A stretch of 64,000 bases of DNA, from positions 2,558,514 through 2,622,513 of the forward strand of contig VFFE01007795.1 of the NCBI GenBank assembly GCA_008921705.1. The letters run 5' to 3'. Each line of letters starts with the position of its first letter. The stretch's first letter is position 1. Source of the DNA: Burhinus oedicnemus. Its lineage: Eukaryota; Chordata; Aves; Charadriiformes; Burhinidae. This document shows, piece after piece, positions 23,501 through 38,500 of this stretch. A model generated the notes under the pieces. It was not told the origin of the DNA. It did not search any database and saw only the letters and a list, made by a program, of their open reading frames with translations. The translations under genes were made by a program, and so were the position numbers.

Positions 23501-26500
23501 GGCAATGGGACTAATTTTCATTCTGTAGAACTGGAAAAATAAACGTGGTGTAAGTCATGTTTGCAGACTGCAAGCATAGACTTGCTTGACGAGCAGGAAA
23601 GACGTGAACATGAGCTTCTCAGGTACATGTTGTTTCAAACTTGAAATTTTGAGATTATTAAAAAGTAATACTTAATTCTTTTTTTCCTACTTTCTCCGTC
23701 ATTTCTTTGTAGAAAGTTGTCAACTGAGTGCTCTTACAATAAGTTCCCTTAAGTAGTCATGCTTATGATTTGAAGCATTTCAGAAGCTTAAGGATACCAT
23801 AGGTGGATAGATCTGGAAACTGTTTTGCACAGAACTAGCTTTGAGCTAGCAAGATGTCTGAAAACCTTTGAGTAATTCTGTTATATGTAGAGCTACTAGA
23901 ATGAAAATATTGATTTCAAACAAATTTTCAAAGTTGTTTAGCTTCATTTGCTTTAGTTTTGTTGGTGTGTGCTTTTGACAAACACTCCTGTTTTTTTCAT
24001 TTGTGTTTTTGTTGTGGGACTAGCAGGGTCTAGCTGTCATGTATGTGATAACATTTAAACCTGAGGAACATGTGTCTCTGTGGACAGTTCAACAAATGTT
24101 TGTAAATAGATATGGAAGAAAACAAAACTACTGTTGTTTAAATGTGTAGTTAGGCCTTTAATGGCTGGACAGCTTTTTTTGGCATCAAGCATACTTCCCT
24201 GGGGTTCTGTTTCCATGGCCAGTCGGTTGACTTTGCAGAGCACAGTTTTCTTACTGGGTGGAAGGGCTGTAATATTGGAGTGAGGAATACCTTTGGGTTT
24301 TGATTAAAATCCTAGGGACATGTCGACTTACCTAGTCACCTGTGGTGTACGCTTACTAACATGAACTTGTCTTTTTTTCATGATGGGCTTATTAATATTG
24401 TGTAGACTTAGAGGAAGAGTGATGACTCTAATCATATGAAAAGAAAATGAAAAATTGACCTTGACTCCACCTACTTCTCACCTTTGCAAAAGAGACTGTG
24501 GTGAAATATGTAAAATAATGAATAGTACAAAACCAAGGTGAGCCAGTAGCTTGTTTTTCTGTCTTGTAACACAAGAAGCATAATCAACCAGCTGAACAGG
24601 TGATGTTCTTAAAACTCTTGAATTCTTTCACAGAGTGGATAATGAGGCCTTTCTTGATCACACACCTTTGTCACTGAACCCCAAAAGTTATCAAGATTTA
24701 AAGAAGATTGGGTTGCTTTCCTATGCAGGGGGTGTTGATAGATAATACTGGTGCAGGTTTTGGTAGGGTTTGGGGGGTTGTAGTTACTTTAACTGCCAAT
24801 AAGGGGCAACAGGCTTATTATCCTGCCCTGCTTATATCTAGTTCCCTCTGCTGTCTCCATACGTACCAGGATCTCACTACACAGATTTTGTGTGCACGCC
24901 TTACAGAAGTCCTTACTATTTTAGTGATGCTTCTGATTGTCCTCCAACATTTGCTGTCTGTTCTCCCACATCTTGTTTCAAGATACTCATCTTATGTCTT
25001 CTGCTGTAACCTGCTGTTTAGGCAAGTGGCAGCGTATGCTGCTATTGCCTGGTTTTGAAATGTCTGTTTTCCTGGCTGCTTCAGAGGTCCATGTGTGCTG
25101 ATGAACCAGACATTGGCCTGATCGTTGGGCTGTGGAGGCACTGAGCAAATACCTTTGTGGGCCACACAGTGTGCAGCGTTGAGCTACACAGTGTTACTTA
25201 TAGCAGTTATCTACTGACGGATTTTTTTTTATTCAAATCTAATGATTGGTATGCTATCTTTCAACTTGATATTTTCCTTAGTACTTATTACTTGTATGTG
25301 TAATTTAACATTACTTGCCCTCTTTGAATTGATTAATAGCTTGCTAGTGCTGTGATACCAGAAAACAAAAATCTGTCACAAACTACATTTTGCTCTAAGT
25401 TACTGTAAGACTACTTAGTAGCGTTTTTTAATTTTCAGCATGCTAAGAACATTGTGTGAAGTACAGCCACCCAGTTTAGCTAGTCTTCAGGTGCTACCAC
25501 TATAAAACCATATTCTCAAAATCAGTTTTTTCAAATTCAGTTATGTAGTTATCTTACAAAGTCCTGCTAAACAGAGCAGCTTAATATTTCAGATAATTCA
25601 AAGATGGTAACCTCCAAAATGTTTTGCGGTGGCTTATGCTGTTAAAGCACTTCCTAGATAATGTTTTGTAAGATAATTGCTGTATCTTTCTTCAAACTAG
25701 TTACATTATTGCATCTTCTAGATTCTCATCTATGTGTGACTCAACTTTTTTCTTCAATGATATAACTAACCTTAAAAAGTGCAATTTTTTAAATATTAAA
25801 TACTTGATAACAGTTGGGGGAAAAAAAAAAGATTGCACCTGTTACTGGATAAGTCCCAATAGCTTGACCTTCTGGCTTTTCAAACTTTGAGAAGTTTTTC
25901 TCTTGAGGAACAGTAGGAATGAAATAAGCTGCACTGTGAGAAGTCCTCTGTTTTACAGATACCCTCCGAACTTCTGAGCATGTTCACGCTGCTTCGGTTT
26001 CATTGCCTGTTTTGGTGGAGCACGGGGCTGGGAACTGGGTCTGTTATGGAGAGCAATGTAGAATTTTTCAGTTGCATGACAACTGTGGCATTGGGAATAC
26101 ATTTTCTTTTCCTGTGAAAGGAAATATTGGTCTTTCTGAGAAATTAATAGATGGAAAATATTAAAAACAATTATTTGCATATCTCCTAGACTGACAAGGT
26201 AGACTTTGTGATACTTACTAACATGACTGGCAGAAATCCACTGCTGCCAATAGGTAAAACCTAAATAAATTCCCAAGTTGCCTTGTTTAAACAGGGACTG
26301 AATTTAAAAACAGGTATTTGGTAGAAATGGAGCGCAAATCTTTTTTGATAGAAAAGAGAAAAAACTGTAATAGAGAAGAGGAAAGAAGGCTTCTGATATT
26401 TGAAAGGCAACTTGATGTTAGTAATCCTTCAAGAGGGAGATTATACTAAGTGACCTCTAGAGTCTCTTCCAAATGATATTCCTGTGATCAGACAGGACCC

Positions 26501-29500
26501 TTTAGAAATTTCTTGCTTGTGTAAAGTGAAGAGAAATTGAAGAAGTAAATCTACAACAGAAAGGACAACTTAACTGGATTTTATTGCTATTTTTAAGTTC
26601 TGTATTCTTGTCTGGCTAGTTAAGCTTACACACCAAAACTTTTCATTTACTGGCCTGACTGCAGATGTGATGATTTTGAAAATCTGGCAAAGGAGTAGGT
26701 TGAGAAGGAGATGCTGATATTTCAGTACCAAAGAAAAATAGTATCTGTCCCTGATTAATTAAGAATTATTAGGTTTTTGCCTTTAAAAATATGTATCTCT
26801 TAAGGCACTGTTCGCAGCTTGGCTTGAAAATTAACGGGTTATAAAAAAAAAATACTGTTACTACTTGATGTATTTCATTTCCGCAAAATCAAAGTTTGGT
26901 ATATTAGAGACTTTTCACTCTTCTTTTAGAGAGTTGTTTAAAACAACCTATTTACATTATTTATAGAGATTTTAAGACTATGTATAGCATGTAGCTTTGG
27001 AGAGCCTGTTGAATTTTGACAGACAAGAATTCTCTGAATATTTTTTTTTTAAAAGCATGATCAGAATACTGTGAACAGTTTTGTAAATGCTTAAATGCAA
27101 AAGTTACGTTGGCAGTGCCTACTCCTACAGGCCTCTCTTATCTGACTGTCACGTATTCTACCTTTGAAATGGAACCTTTGCCATTCACCCTGAATGTAGG
27201 ATTGGGCCATTATTTAGTGTAAGGCTGCAATATCAGTGCAGATCATCTTTTGTATACTAGACAGTCCATTTTTAATTTAAATGAAGGTTATAATTTCAAC
27301 ATGCTTAAATGGCTAGTGGGGGAAAGGCAGACTATGTAAGAAAGCTTTTTAATGTCTTAAAAGCTGTGTAGTATTTCCATATGAACCTCTGTCCGCTGAT
27401 TTAAAAAATACTAGGTATCAAATGCATTTTTTGATTTACTGGTGAAGTAATAATAGTCGGTTTATTACTTAAAGAGTAAATTTAACCAGTTCCAATTTCT
27501 ATTGTTTCTTGATTTAAGTCAGTGAAAGACTCAGATCTTGGGGGTGGGGAGGAAGGAAAGATAACAAAACCCCTAACAATGTGGAAGTGCTCACTTCAAC
27601 TTATGTAGTTGAGTTAAAAGGATGAGTACCACAGGAGAGAGAAACAATTTTAAAATCTTGGGTTTTATTTCATTACCCACTTTGTTATAGGTTGTATATG
27701 AGCAAGAAGGAGTTTTCATCCATTCATCCTGCGGCAAAAATGATGACCAGGACAGCTTGATACCAGGAGTACTACGTGTCATAGAAAAGGTATTTGCATA
27801 ATACAGTTATGGAAACTTTGTATATTTGTTGACAAAGCACGTAATGTGTTTGGCATATCTTAAATGTCTTTTAAAGTATAGAATTTCATAAATGAACAAA
27901 CATCACATAATGTTTGACATCGTCTGCATAATTTTTATATATACGTGTAAGTTGCATTATAATCATACCATGAGTAAATAGGTATATATATTTTGTTGTG
28001 TAGTATTGAATTTTTTTGATTATTTGTATTGTAGGAGAATGAAGTAATAGTAGACTGGAGACCACTGGATGATACTTTGGATACTTCTAATATCCTCTGT
28101 GCTGGAAAGGTATGTTTGTTAGTTATAAGTGTTCTTCATTCTGTTTCTCCAGAGATTTTATTTTGTGATAACTTATGTGTAGATGATCTCATAACTGGAA
28201 GCAAAATCTATTTATGTGATTATCATTGGTATTAATAGCTACATGTAGGAATCATATTTGTGGACTGCAGGCCAGTTCAGGTTATTGGGTACATGTGTAG
28301 GTGACTGTATTTAGTTTTCATTTGAATCACAGAATGTTTAGTTTGGAAGGGACCTTAAAGGTCATCTAGTTCCAATGCCCTTGCCACGGTCAAGGCCACC
28401 TTCCACTAGACTAGATTGCTCAAAGTCCCGTCCAACCTGGCCTTGAACACTTCCAGGGATGGGGCCTCCACAACTTCCCTGGGCAACCTGTTCCAGTGCC
28501 TCACCACCCTCAGAGCAAAAAATTTCTTCCTGAGATCTAATCTAAATCTACCCTCTTCCAGTTTGAAGCCATTACCCCTCGTCCTATCACTACATGCCCT
28601 TGTAAAAAGTCCCTCTCCAGCTTTCTTGTAGGCCCCTTTCAGATACTGGAAAGCTGCTGTAGGGTCTTCCCTTGGTTCATACATAAAATAGAAGGGGACT
28701 ATCTGTATGAATAGTAAACACCAAATGAGTGTATCACAGTCACCGGTCCCCCTGCATCTACTATGTTGTAGTCTGGTGATTCACTCTACGTAATTAGACT
28801 CAAAAAAAAAAAAAAGGTACTGTTCTAATGCAAAATAAAAAGAGAAGTCTATGGAGGTTCCAAGGCCCAGTGGTATGTGGTATTTAAGCAGTATTAAAAG
28901 GATGTGTCTAAAGAAGAAATATTTAAGTTTTACATTTAAATAAAAAGTTTGTTATGTTGGTAGAGTCTGCGAGAGAGGCTAGGATGTTTTAGTACTGTGT
29001 TGAATTTCTTAAGTAAAACCTCTTTTATTAGTCTTAAGTCAAAATTTCCTGGGTTGAACTGTATCATGTTTCTTAGGATTTTAATACTACAGATTCTTTT
29101 AATCTGTGAAAATGAAGGTTGAATCTGAGAAACTAGGTCAACTTTCATGCGTTGTTTTTTGATAGTCACTCTTTTTTTCTCAGGATTCCAGTTCTGTTGT
29201 GGAGTGGACTCAAACTCCTAAAGAAAAATGTTTCCGAGGAGCAGACCGTCCAAGCAGTTATGAAGCAGAATGGGACATGGTCACCACAGTCTCTTTTAAA
29301 AAGAAACCTCATTCAAATGGAGGTACTTAGAAAATAAGTATGGGGGGTTTTTTGTTTGTTTTTTGGTTTTTCTTTATTGTAATTTCTTATGGTAATTGGA
29401 CACCATCTGCGTCCAATCTAACTGTTTCTTTACATTTCTAGATAATTGTATTGAAAATAAATGTTAAATCTAACTTCCTGCTGTGACGATCATTAGATGA

Positions 29501-32500
29501 TGTAGTGATTTTATCTGCTTTGGGCTCTTGCATTCTTTCAAACAAATGGAATTGGAACTAGATGTAGTGTTAGAAAGGAAAATGAAAAAAATAAGTGGTT
29601 TACTACTCAAATGCCTTTCCATACTGCAGCAGCAGGGGGAGATGTAGTGTACAGTTATGCTGTACATGGGTTTTTTATAGCATCTTTTTTACTTTAGTAA
29701 AATAGTTTTATAGCTACATCATTTTTGTTACAGTGTCTCAGTAGATATGTTGTAAAAAAAAAAAAAATAATAGTGGGGGAGAAGGGACAGTGATTCTCAA
29801 GTAATCTTTTTTTCTCTGATTCTCCAATAGTATTTTTCTTTATAATACTTGTTTTCCCTGTATTATTTCTCAGCCTATAACTGGGAACCATTGTGCTTGT
29901 TTCACCCTATCTGTGATGGTTTTAAATATCATCTATGTCATATATGAGTGCAGGGTTTGGACTTAAGATTATGAATGTTTTTTGGGTAAAGCACAGACCT
30001 TGCTCCTAGAATAGGAGTTTGAGAGGAGCTTTTAGTGCTCGCAAGATATAAAGCGAAAATCAGCATCTCTGTCAGGCATAGGATGGTCTGTTACATCACT
30101 GGTGTGTATTGATTTTTCGTCTTCAGGTGTCAGAGTACATCTTCATCCAAGTGAGCGTCAATGAGCACTACTGACTTGGTTTATGCTTTTGCTACTTCTT
30201 GCTTATTTCCAGTTGCTGTAATTTGATGTGGGAAGGCCAGGGGCTTTGCCAGATTCCCTCCAGGCATGCTGAAGATTTTGTGTCCTCTGTTAAAATAAAA
30301 TTTAATCCCTTCTCTTTAAATGTGTACAGTCTTGCGCAGAGTGTATACTTGCTTGCACAGTATGGGAGAGAGGGGTGGGTGGGGAGATTTTCAATTCCTC
30401 CTCCCTCACTTTGGTAGCAGTCTTACAACACGTGGCTGATACTGTGTGCGATATATAGCATACAGTATTGTGATGTATATCATGTTTAGTTTAAGTAGTA
30501 CTTCCTGGTGGAGATGATGGTGGGATTCAGCTTGCTGGTGGAATTTGATACAGCAGTTGTACATTTAACTGCTGGATCACTTTTATAAACTGTAGGGGCA
30601 GCTTTAGGGGAGCAGTCTGATGGACTTGCTCGTTATTTTAGATGTCTGTAGAAGACGAGGCACAAAGAAGTCCAGAAATAGCAGTTACAGTAGTTACGGT
30701 ACACATTTTATTCTCAGAACCAGTGCTGGGGTTTGGGTTTGTTTTTTAGGAACGGTGGCAGATATGATGCATTCGTAATTGCTAACACTGGAAGTCAAAC
30801 TAAAATCATGTGGTAATTTTGTTTTTAAGATGCTACAACTCATGCAAATGGAGAAAGCAAGTGGTCGTTCCTGTTCAGTTTGACAGATCTGAAATCGATC
30901 AAACAAAACAAAGAAGGCATGGGATGGTCTTACTTGGTGTTTTGTCTGAAGGATGATGTGAAGCTTCCAGCTCTTCACTTTCATCACGGAGATAGCAAAC
31001 TATTGATTAAATGCCTTGAAAAGCATGTTGTGCTGAATGAGTAAGTATCAGACAAGTCTTAGTTCCAATTTAAATATGGATTATTGCTTTACCTTTTAAA
31101 TTTTGTAATGAATTTCAGATTAAGGCTTCCTGATGTGTTTTCTCTTCCCTTTTTTTATTAGTAGAATCAATTTTCGAGGTGACTGAAATGATAATTTGAC
31201 ATATGCATTTGGAATGTAGGCTGAAGTTTTAAAATTGTTGAATCAATTTATGAACTAGTTCAGAAGCTGTTCAAGTGTTACTAGCTTTGTCATAAATACC
31301 TCAGTAGCTCCCTCTAGTGGGTACAGAAGCTTCTTGTGAACACTCACTGTAAAGTGTTTCACACTTGATCTTTACTTTTCAGATCAACTTTCTGAATGTA
31401 AACATAGTTAGACCCTATCATGGTGTTAAATACTTGAGGTTTTTTGTGTATTTATAGTGTGCTACCTCCAAGTTTTTCACTTGGATAAAAGCCTTTTTGA
31501 TTGGCATAGCATAAATGCAGAATAAAATAAAATGTTCTGCTCTTATCGTGTAGGCATAAGTATAATTTAAGAAGGCAACAGGGTAAATAAAAGTAGAGCA
31601 TGAAGAAACAATGATGTGTAACAGGTACACCTGTAACAGGTGTAACATCAGTGTAACCTGTAACAGGTGTAACATCAGTGTAACAGGTATTTGTTTTCAA
31701 AAGTGTTTTGTTATCATCACTTGCAACATCATATTCTGATGACAGATTTGAAAGTGGATAGTGAAATGGCTGTGGGAATCTTTAGAGGGCTCTTCTCATG
31801 TTGGTAGCATCAGTGAGGTCAGAGCTGCCTTTGACAAGTAGGGAAGACTTGCTGAATAGTACTGTTAGGATGGAGAACAAGCCAATAGGACGTGACGGTT
31901 GTATTCATGTACTGATTTGTGAAAGGCTTTGACAGTGTCAAGGTGTGGTGTTGGAGCTGGTGATAATCAGAAGTTTTCAGCTGCTTGGAGAAGGGAGCAT
32001 GGTCAGTGTAACCAGTTGGTGAAATGGTACTGATGTTGTATGCGAGCTTTTTAAGGGGAAAATCCAGGAAGACCAAAGGAGAGGCTATTACAGGGACAAG
32101 ATAAAGGTGTAAGTAAGAATATTCTCTGTACAACTGTAGATTAGGAAGTCCTGGTTGACAACTTCATCTTAAATCCTGAGTTTTTTCTTCTGTGTTCCCT
32201 TTGAGTTCTTCCTTAAACCTCCTTTCATTTAGTTTCCTAATTTCACTACTTCTGCAGGTGCAAGTGAATATTGTCATCCTGCCATCCCCCTGCCTCCTTG
32301 CCCTTCCCCCCAAGGAAATTGTTCCTTTTTGAGCATACTGTTCTGTGTTTACCTATTTGTTGGTATCTTCAGACTAGTTGCTGGTAGGCTAGGGCAGGTA
32401 TTTGAGGCAACCTATGTAGCAAACACTGGAAAAACACCTGTGTTGTATGGTGAGTTGCTGAAAGCTTTATACGCTATCTATGTAATCTGTTGTCTGTGTA

Positions 32501-35500
32501 CTGCGGGAATGTATTTCAAATTTTCTAATTCCCATAACATGTATTTAATGAGTAGGACCAAGTTTTATGTAGGCCTAGTGAGTGCATTTGACAGTGTAGC
32601 AAACTGGTTTGCATTGACTTAATCAAAACTTTGTTCTTGTGATTAACTGTCAAATAGAAACTTTAAAATTTTAGACAAAGATTTTTCTCTTATGCCTTTT
32701 TTCAGTTAGTCAATTTGAGGCTTTACCAAAAACAATTTAGAACTAAAGAGTTCATGCTGCTTATTTGAATGGATATGTGTGTGTGTATACACACACATAT
32801 ACACATATGAAAAGCAACAAGCAACAGAAAAGTTGATAATTAAAACATGGTACTGCAACTACAGATCTGTAGTTATACTTGCATTAATTTTGGTGGAGTT
32901 CCATGTATTTCATGTTGAGACACTTGGACTAAGCTTATTTTATATTTAATATTTTTTGCTCAAAGGCATAAAGTATTTACAACAAGGTACTGCTCTGCTA
33001 TGTAACAAGTTGTTTTGTATTTTCATATTCAGGAAGTTTTTTGTATCTTTTGACTTCATGGTTGAAAGTGGGGGGGGGGGGGGGCACAGGGACCAAACAC
33101 CCCAAAGCCAGAAATCTGAACTAATATACCAGAATACCTTCAAGCTTTTTATGAAGTTGGACACCTAAGCTCCTATAAGTCAGACGTCTAGGTTCTGTCC
33201 GGCATTTGCTTGTCAGTTTGTTACTGCACATAATGTTAGGCAGTTTGTGTTACTAACAGGCATTATTTCCAGTTTTATTGAGTCATGTGCTGCAAAAAAT
33301 TATACTATGTAAAATTAATGCTTATTGGTGAGTCACTGAATGAAAACGAAATGGGTGGTGATTTTGGGTCCTGTTTCAAGCCCTGTCTCTTTCAGATAGT
33401 CTGTGGTGAGTGAGTGGGTGCTGAGCATTCTTCTTCTATTTGATGCAGTGGATTCTTAGTTCTTGTCCTTTGTAACCTCTTGCCGGGTGATATGGACATT
33501 CCTCTTGGGACAGTGCAAAACAGTAGCTGTCAGGTAGGGAAGAAACTGTATGAAGAGAGGCAGTCATGTCCTTATGTGTCTGATTTTAAAACAAGGCAGT
33601 GGTGTAAGGTTGGTGCAGTCTGACCCAGCAGCTGTGCACTGGGGGGTGTCCAGGAATGCTTCTCAGATGAAGTTCTCTGCTAAGGTGAGACAGGGGAAAC
33701 TTGAGGTGATGTTCAAGCATTCAGGACATGCTGAGCTGTTTAGTATTGCCACCTCAAACAGTTCTAAGTGTTGATGTATGCAACAGCAGATACTTTGGGA
33801 ACTTTAAAGCAAAAAGCTGAGATGGCTATGGAAGTTAAATTTGAATGAAGTTAAGCACTGAGCTGAGCAGGAACTTCCAGTTTTAGTTTTCTTACTTAGA
33901 TTGCTCTCTTCCAATTCAGTTCTGCTTCTAGCACCAAATTATTTTCTGTGGTCTAGTCATAAATTATGATTTTTTTTTTTTAAGGGGAGCAAAAAGAGCA
34001 AACATTCCACATAAGTTGTGGAAATGGCAGGTTTCAGTCTCTCTGTTTCTCTTGTTTCCTAATGATTATTTATGCTTTAGTACATGATGTATCTAAACTC
34101 AGAACCTCTTTTGGGAAAATATGTTTATTCAGCTTTCTGGATGTCATAAGCAAATACTTGGCAGCATAATTACTTGTTTTCCCAACTTCTGGTTTATAAT
34201 ATATAGATATTGATGTTAAGGAAGAAAGTTTAGCTTTTCTCTAAAATATCTTTCTGTCATAGGTATTTTCTTCCTCTGTTCCTATTACCTCAAAAGCTTT
34301 TGCCATTTTCTAACACCATTTCTTATAAAATGTCACATCATTGCTGAGATCAGTGTGTGTGGAGTGAGTAAACTTGAACAAAATATTTGTAATTTGTCGC
34401 TTTAAAGATTATGTGCTTCCGAGTTTGGTGGCACCAGTCTAATATTGAGAAAACACTGCATGTATGGATGATGCTTTCTAACTCTCAGTATTATGAGTAA
34501 GTGTTTAATAAAGTGTCTAGCTCACAAACTTGTTTTGAACGTTACCCAAGTAGCTGTTGATACCCAACTGGCTGTTCAGAGAGAATGTTTAATTAAAATG
34601 GAGATACAGTACGAAGTTTTTGTTCTTTTAGTTAAGGAAAACGTAATACATGACTCAGCCTTTGCCCCTGTGTTGCTTTTTAGCAAAAGCCATTTGAGCT
34701 TCATTAACTGTTGCTACTTCAGAACTATGACTGTGGTGTCTGGCTGTCTCAAAATGAGATCTCTTGTTGCATTTCATATCCGTCAGTGTTAACAGTGTCC
34801 TGTCCTGTTGGAATGGGAGAGAGATAAGGCTTATTAAAGTTCTTATCTTTGACTTTAATAACATGGTAGATGATGCAGATACTAATAAAAATAAAAGTAA
34901 TTTTTCTTTCAAAGACTAGAAATAGTGATTTCAAACTTTGGGAGAGAGCAATAGAGAGGTATTTTATAAATGTAAGTCTGTGTGATGGATTAGAGTCAGA
35001 TGGCAAAGTGCTTGGCTTTCCTCTGCCTGGCAACCAACTCTGAGGCTTGAACGTCAGTCTGGCTTCTGAGCTGTTCTCTCTTCTGTCGCATGTAGAGTTG
35101 TAAATTGGTGATTGAGGAGCTGGTTAATGAATTGACGGGGTATCTGTGCCAGAGGAGGGGAGAAGGTGGAGTGTGTGGGGGGGGTTAGAGCAAAAGAACG
35201 GACTAAATGCTAGGAGCAGCATGGTTCTACTGTCTGTTGTTATCGTTTTCATCTGCCTGTGCAAGCCTGTCAGAGAAGCAAATGTTATATTGAAGAACAA
35301 GAGTGTACAAATACAGTAAGTTAGGCCAAATTTGGTTTGTGTTGATTTCGGTTTTGGAGTCTACACAGAAGCACATTTGGAGGGCTGTACTGAGATGGTT
35401 CTGTTTCACAATAGAATGGCTGTGGTGGTTTTTAAGCTTCTGCCAGTATGCATCGTAGAATTATTCTGACAGTAGCTGTTGTAATACTGTTGGTTAGAAA

Positions 35501-38500
35501 TTTGTTGATGTGCTTTCATACATTGAAAAGGAGTTTGTATTCCTTAATGTAATGTTTTACAGGGTGCCTTAATGTAAGATTTACTAACTGATGGAAAGAA
35601 CTCCTTAACTGTATATGGTGATGTGGGTTCTTTTCACATCCTCTATTATGTTACAGGAGTTGCAGCATTTATTTGTCAAGGCTGACTGTGTCTCACTAAA
35701 CTTCCTTTCCTCTGCCATCTCTTTGTCCATTGTCAAATATAGAAAACTGTAGTTGAAGAAAACTTTGTTTACATGTGGGTGACAAAGGTTATCTTCCAGA
35801 GTAATTTCTCAAAAGCATCATGATTTTTCAAAGAATGAAAGAGTACAATTCAGAATTAATATGATGATGGCTAATCTTGTGAAAAATGAAAGTCCTGTTT
35901 TGTAGTGTGTTAGCTTGTGAACTTGTGCCAAGAACTAAGAGTGATCTTGCATCAAACCTGTTTTCTGTGCACAAAACCTGAAATGTGACTTGAAAAACAG
36001 TAAATGTTCTAAAAACATTTTCAGGAAGAACTGATGGTACTTATAGAAACCCTTTGTAATTTTTTTCAGATCTCCACAGGATAAACGGATTCTTCTTGTG
36101 AATTCTCAGAACAAGTCTCTGTCGCAGTCTTTTGAAAATCTCTTTGATGAACCATCATATGGCTTATTACAAGTATGTATTATCTTTAAATTTTTTATTC
36201 TGAAGACATTTATTAAAAACCCCCACCCTACCATGTCACACAAATATTCCCTGAATGACTGCCATTGTAGAAGTATTGATTGTATCCTAAAACAAATGCT
36301 TACTATAGAAAGTACACTTACGTGTAAGTTATTTCCTGTGTTCTAATAATTTCTTAACTTCCCAGTGGTACTATTTCAAACCTACTCAAGTTAGTGTCAT
36401 CTGTGATTCTGTACATTTGGGTACAGATAGTTTTAGAAAGGGAAAGAATGAAAAAATTTTAGGAGTTATCAAAATGTATTAATTAGAATTTTCTAAATTT
36501 TCTTTGACTAAATGTTCTTTTCCTTGATATTTTCTGACGGTTTTGAAGGGATGCTGGAAATACAGCAGCGAAGAGCACAGCGTTGCTTAAAAGCTTTTTT
36601 TATGTTAAAGCTGCTTATCATTTGTTGGGGTTTGTGGACTTGTGAAAGTCAGCAACAAAATTTTCAGTGACTTCAGAGAGGCCAGAGTTTTGAACCATTG
36701 ATTTGTTTAAAGAAAATCTTCATGAGTGAATTACATTAGTTTCTGGACTTAGTTGTCAAATCAAGTTTTGTGTGAGATTCCTAGCAGAGTACGTGATGAT
36801 TCAAGATGTGTTTTGTCTATGAAGGGAGAGAAGCTAGGCCTCAGGAAGACATTTTGTGGAAAGTAAACAGTAGATCTGATCCACTTTTATATAGATCAGG
36901 CTTACTGAGCACACTGCTATTCAGTCTTTCAAATCAATCACTAGTATTATCTTAAGATACCTTTTTTAATTGTGTAATGAATGTACTATATGAAACTACT
37001 GATATATGAAACTTCAGTAACTTTGGGACCTACTTCTCTTCCTGTTGTTTTGCTTTCTTTGAGTACAAAAATTTCAAATAATTTGAGGCTTTTTGTATTT
37101 TATTTGTTTTCCTTATTATAACACAGAAATTGAAGAAAGATCCATACACAGTAACAATGGGAAGATTTTCCAAAGTCACAAACTATATTTTTGACAGTTT
37201 CCGTTTAAGTGACCCTTCAACTCAGAGGCGACCACCATCAGAAATGGCAGACTTTCTCAATGATGCTATTCCAGGACTCAAGATAAACCAGCAGGAAGAA
37301 CCAGGATTTGAAGTCATTACACGAGTGAGTGTGTAAATGAATATGATACGGATCTATTGATTCTTTTTATGCACACCTTTAAAGGAGTGGTAGGACTTGA
37401 AGCTTGGTGAGTTATACTGTTTATGCTTGGCGATTGTGGTGTATGCTGCCCTACCATTTATTCACAATAGTAAGATCATTATCAGCTGCTTCTAGAATAT
37501 GTCATTTTTATGCCTGCAAATATGAATTTTGCTTTGAAAGAAAGTGTGTCATTACTGAAATGAGGATTAACGTTATCTTAGAGTCAGTACCCTGAGAAGT
37601 GACCCATTTCATGTTTAGTGTTTCCACTTGTGGTCAGATAGAGCTATGTTAAGTAAAATTGGGGTATACAGGTTAATAACCAACTTTCTTGGCTAATCAC
37701 TTTAATGTTTCAGTTTGTTTTAAGAGAGCTAAGAAGATTAAAACAAAGTATTTAATGGGATGATTAATGTCTAGGGTGTATAAATGTACAGATTTATGTA
37801 GGACTTGAACTAAAGTTAGAAGGAGCTTGTAATTGGATCATGAATCACTTTGTGTGGGCTCCTGTTGGTGTCTTTTACAGATTAGTGGAAAAGGTTTATT
37901 TTTAAATGCTTGTGATTGCTGTTTAAGCAGCTAACATGTTTTTGGAGTGTTAAACTATTTTGAATGTTGGGGGTTTTTTGAGTTCAAAATAGTTAATAAC
38001 TAAGTTATTAGTTAATAACTTAGCAGTAGCTGTATGAACTACGTAATTCTAAGAACTTGCTGCCTAGCACTTAATCAGTTAATTTATCAATGAGAAAAAG
38101 TATAATGAATGCTACATATTTAAAATAATACTGACTTATAAGTCTTAATCTGGCAAATGCCTTAGACTTCTAAAGAGTTGAAACACAAATTGACTTAGTG
38201 GTTGCCATCATCAAAATATTGTTAGACAGTAAGGAGTTACTGTCTATGGAATTCTGCTGTGCTTAAGCATGCAGTTTGGGAACTGAGAGGGACTAACAAC
38301 AAACTGAAACTTTTTTGGGTGTTAGGAGTTCTGAAAGCACATATAGTTTTGGTTTTGTTTTTTTGTTTTCTTTTTAAGGGGCAGTGTACTTAAATTGATC
38401 TTTCAGTCACACTGTGCAGTCTGTGTGGGCCTGACATCTCTGAACCTAAGCAGTTTTTCAGTTCTCTTTTAAGATGTGCTAGTGTACATCAGGAATGTAC

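Larger units (their letters stand above)
17538..27690 (+). other. TBC1D15: TBC1D15 intron 1 (about 10.2 kb)
   Basis: The intron runs from gtaacg to the acceptor at 27690. Its first 600 bases are CpG-island sequence, where long open frames on both strands reflect composition only. Further on it holds a perfect 22-bp inverted repeat (20675-20725), a 13-bp direct repeat gcacatgggctgt (near 20563 and 20600) and an old CR1 tail (about 26401-26490). No alternative first exon could be identified. Confidence 0.75.
31041..36069 (+). other. TBC1D15: TBC1D15 intron 5 (about 5 kb)
   Basis: It holds a two-copy 27-bp tandem repeat (31630-31683), a TG/CA near-palindrome (32773-32800) and a 15-base G run (33070-33084). 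An open frame at 32329-32622 is hydrophobic but has no splice or family support and is not called. Confidence 0.65.

Noticed and set aside
24708..25058. 116-codon open frame in intron 1
   Set aside because: No family resemblance, no splice context joining it to TBC1D15, and no codon or repeat pattern suggesting a protein.
31418..31700. Minus-strand frames with repeated YTDVTPVTG peptides
   Set aside because: The peptide repeat only reflects the 27-bp tandem repeat in an intron, not a protein.
32329..32622. Hydrophobic 97-codon frame in intron 5
   Set aside because: T-rich intronic DNA commonly yields hydrophobic translations; no supporting splice sites or homology.
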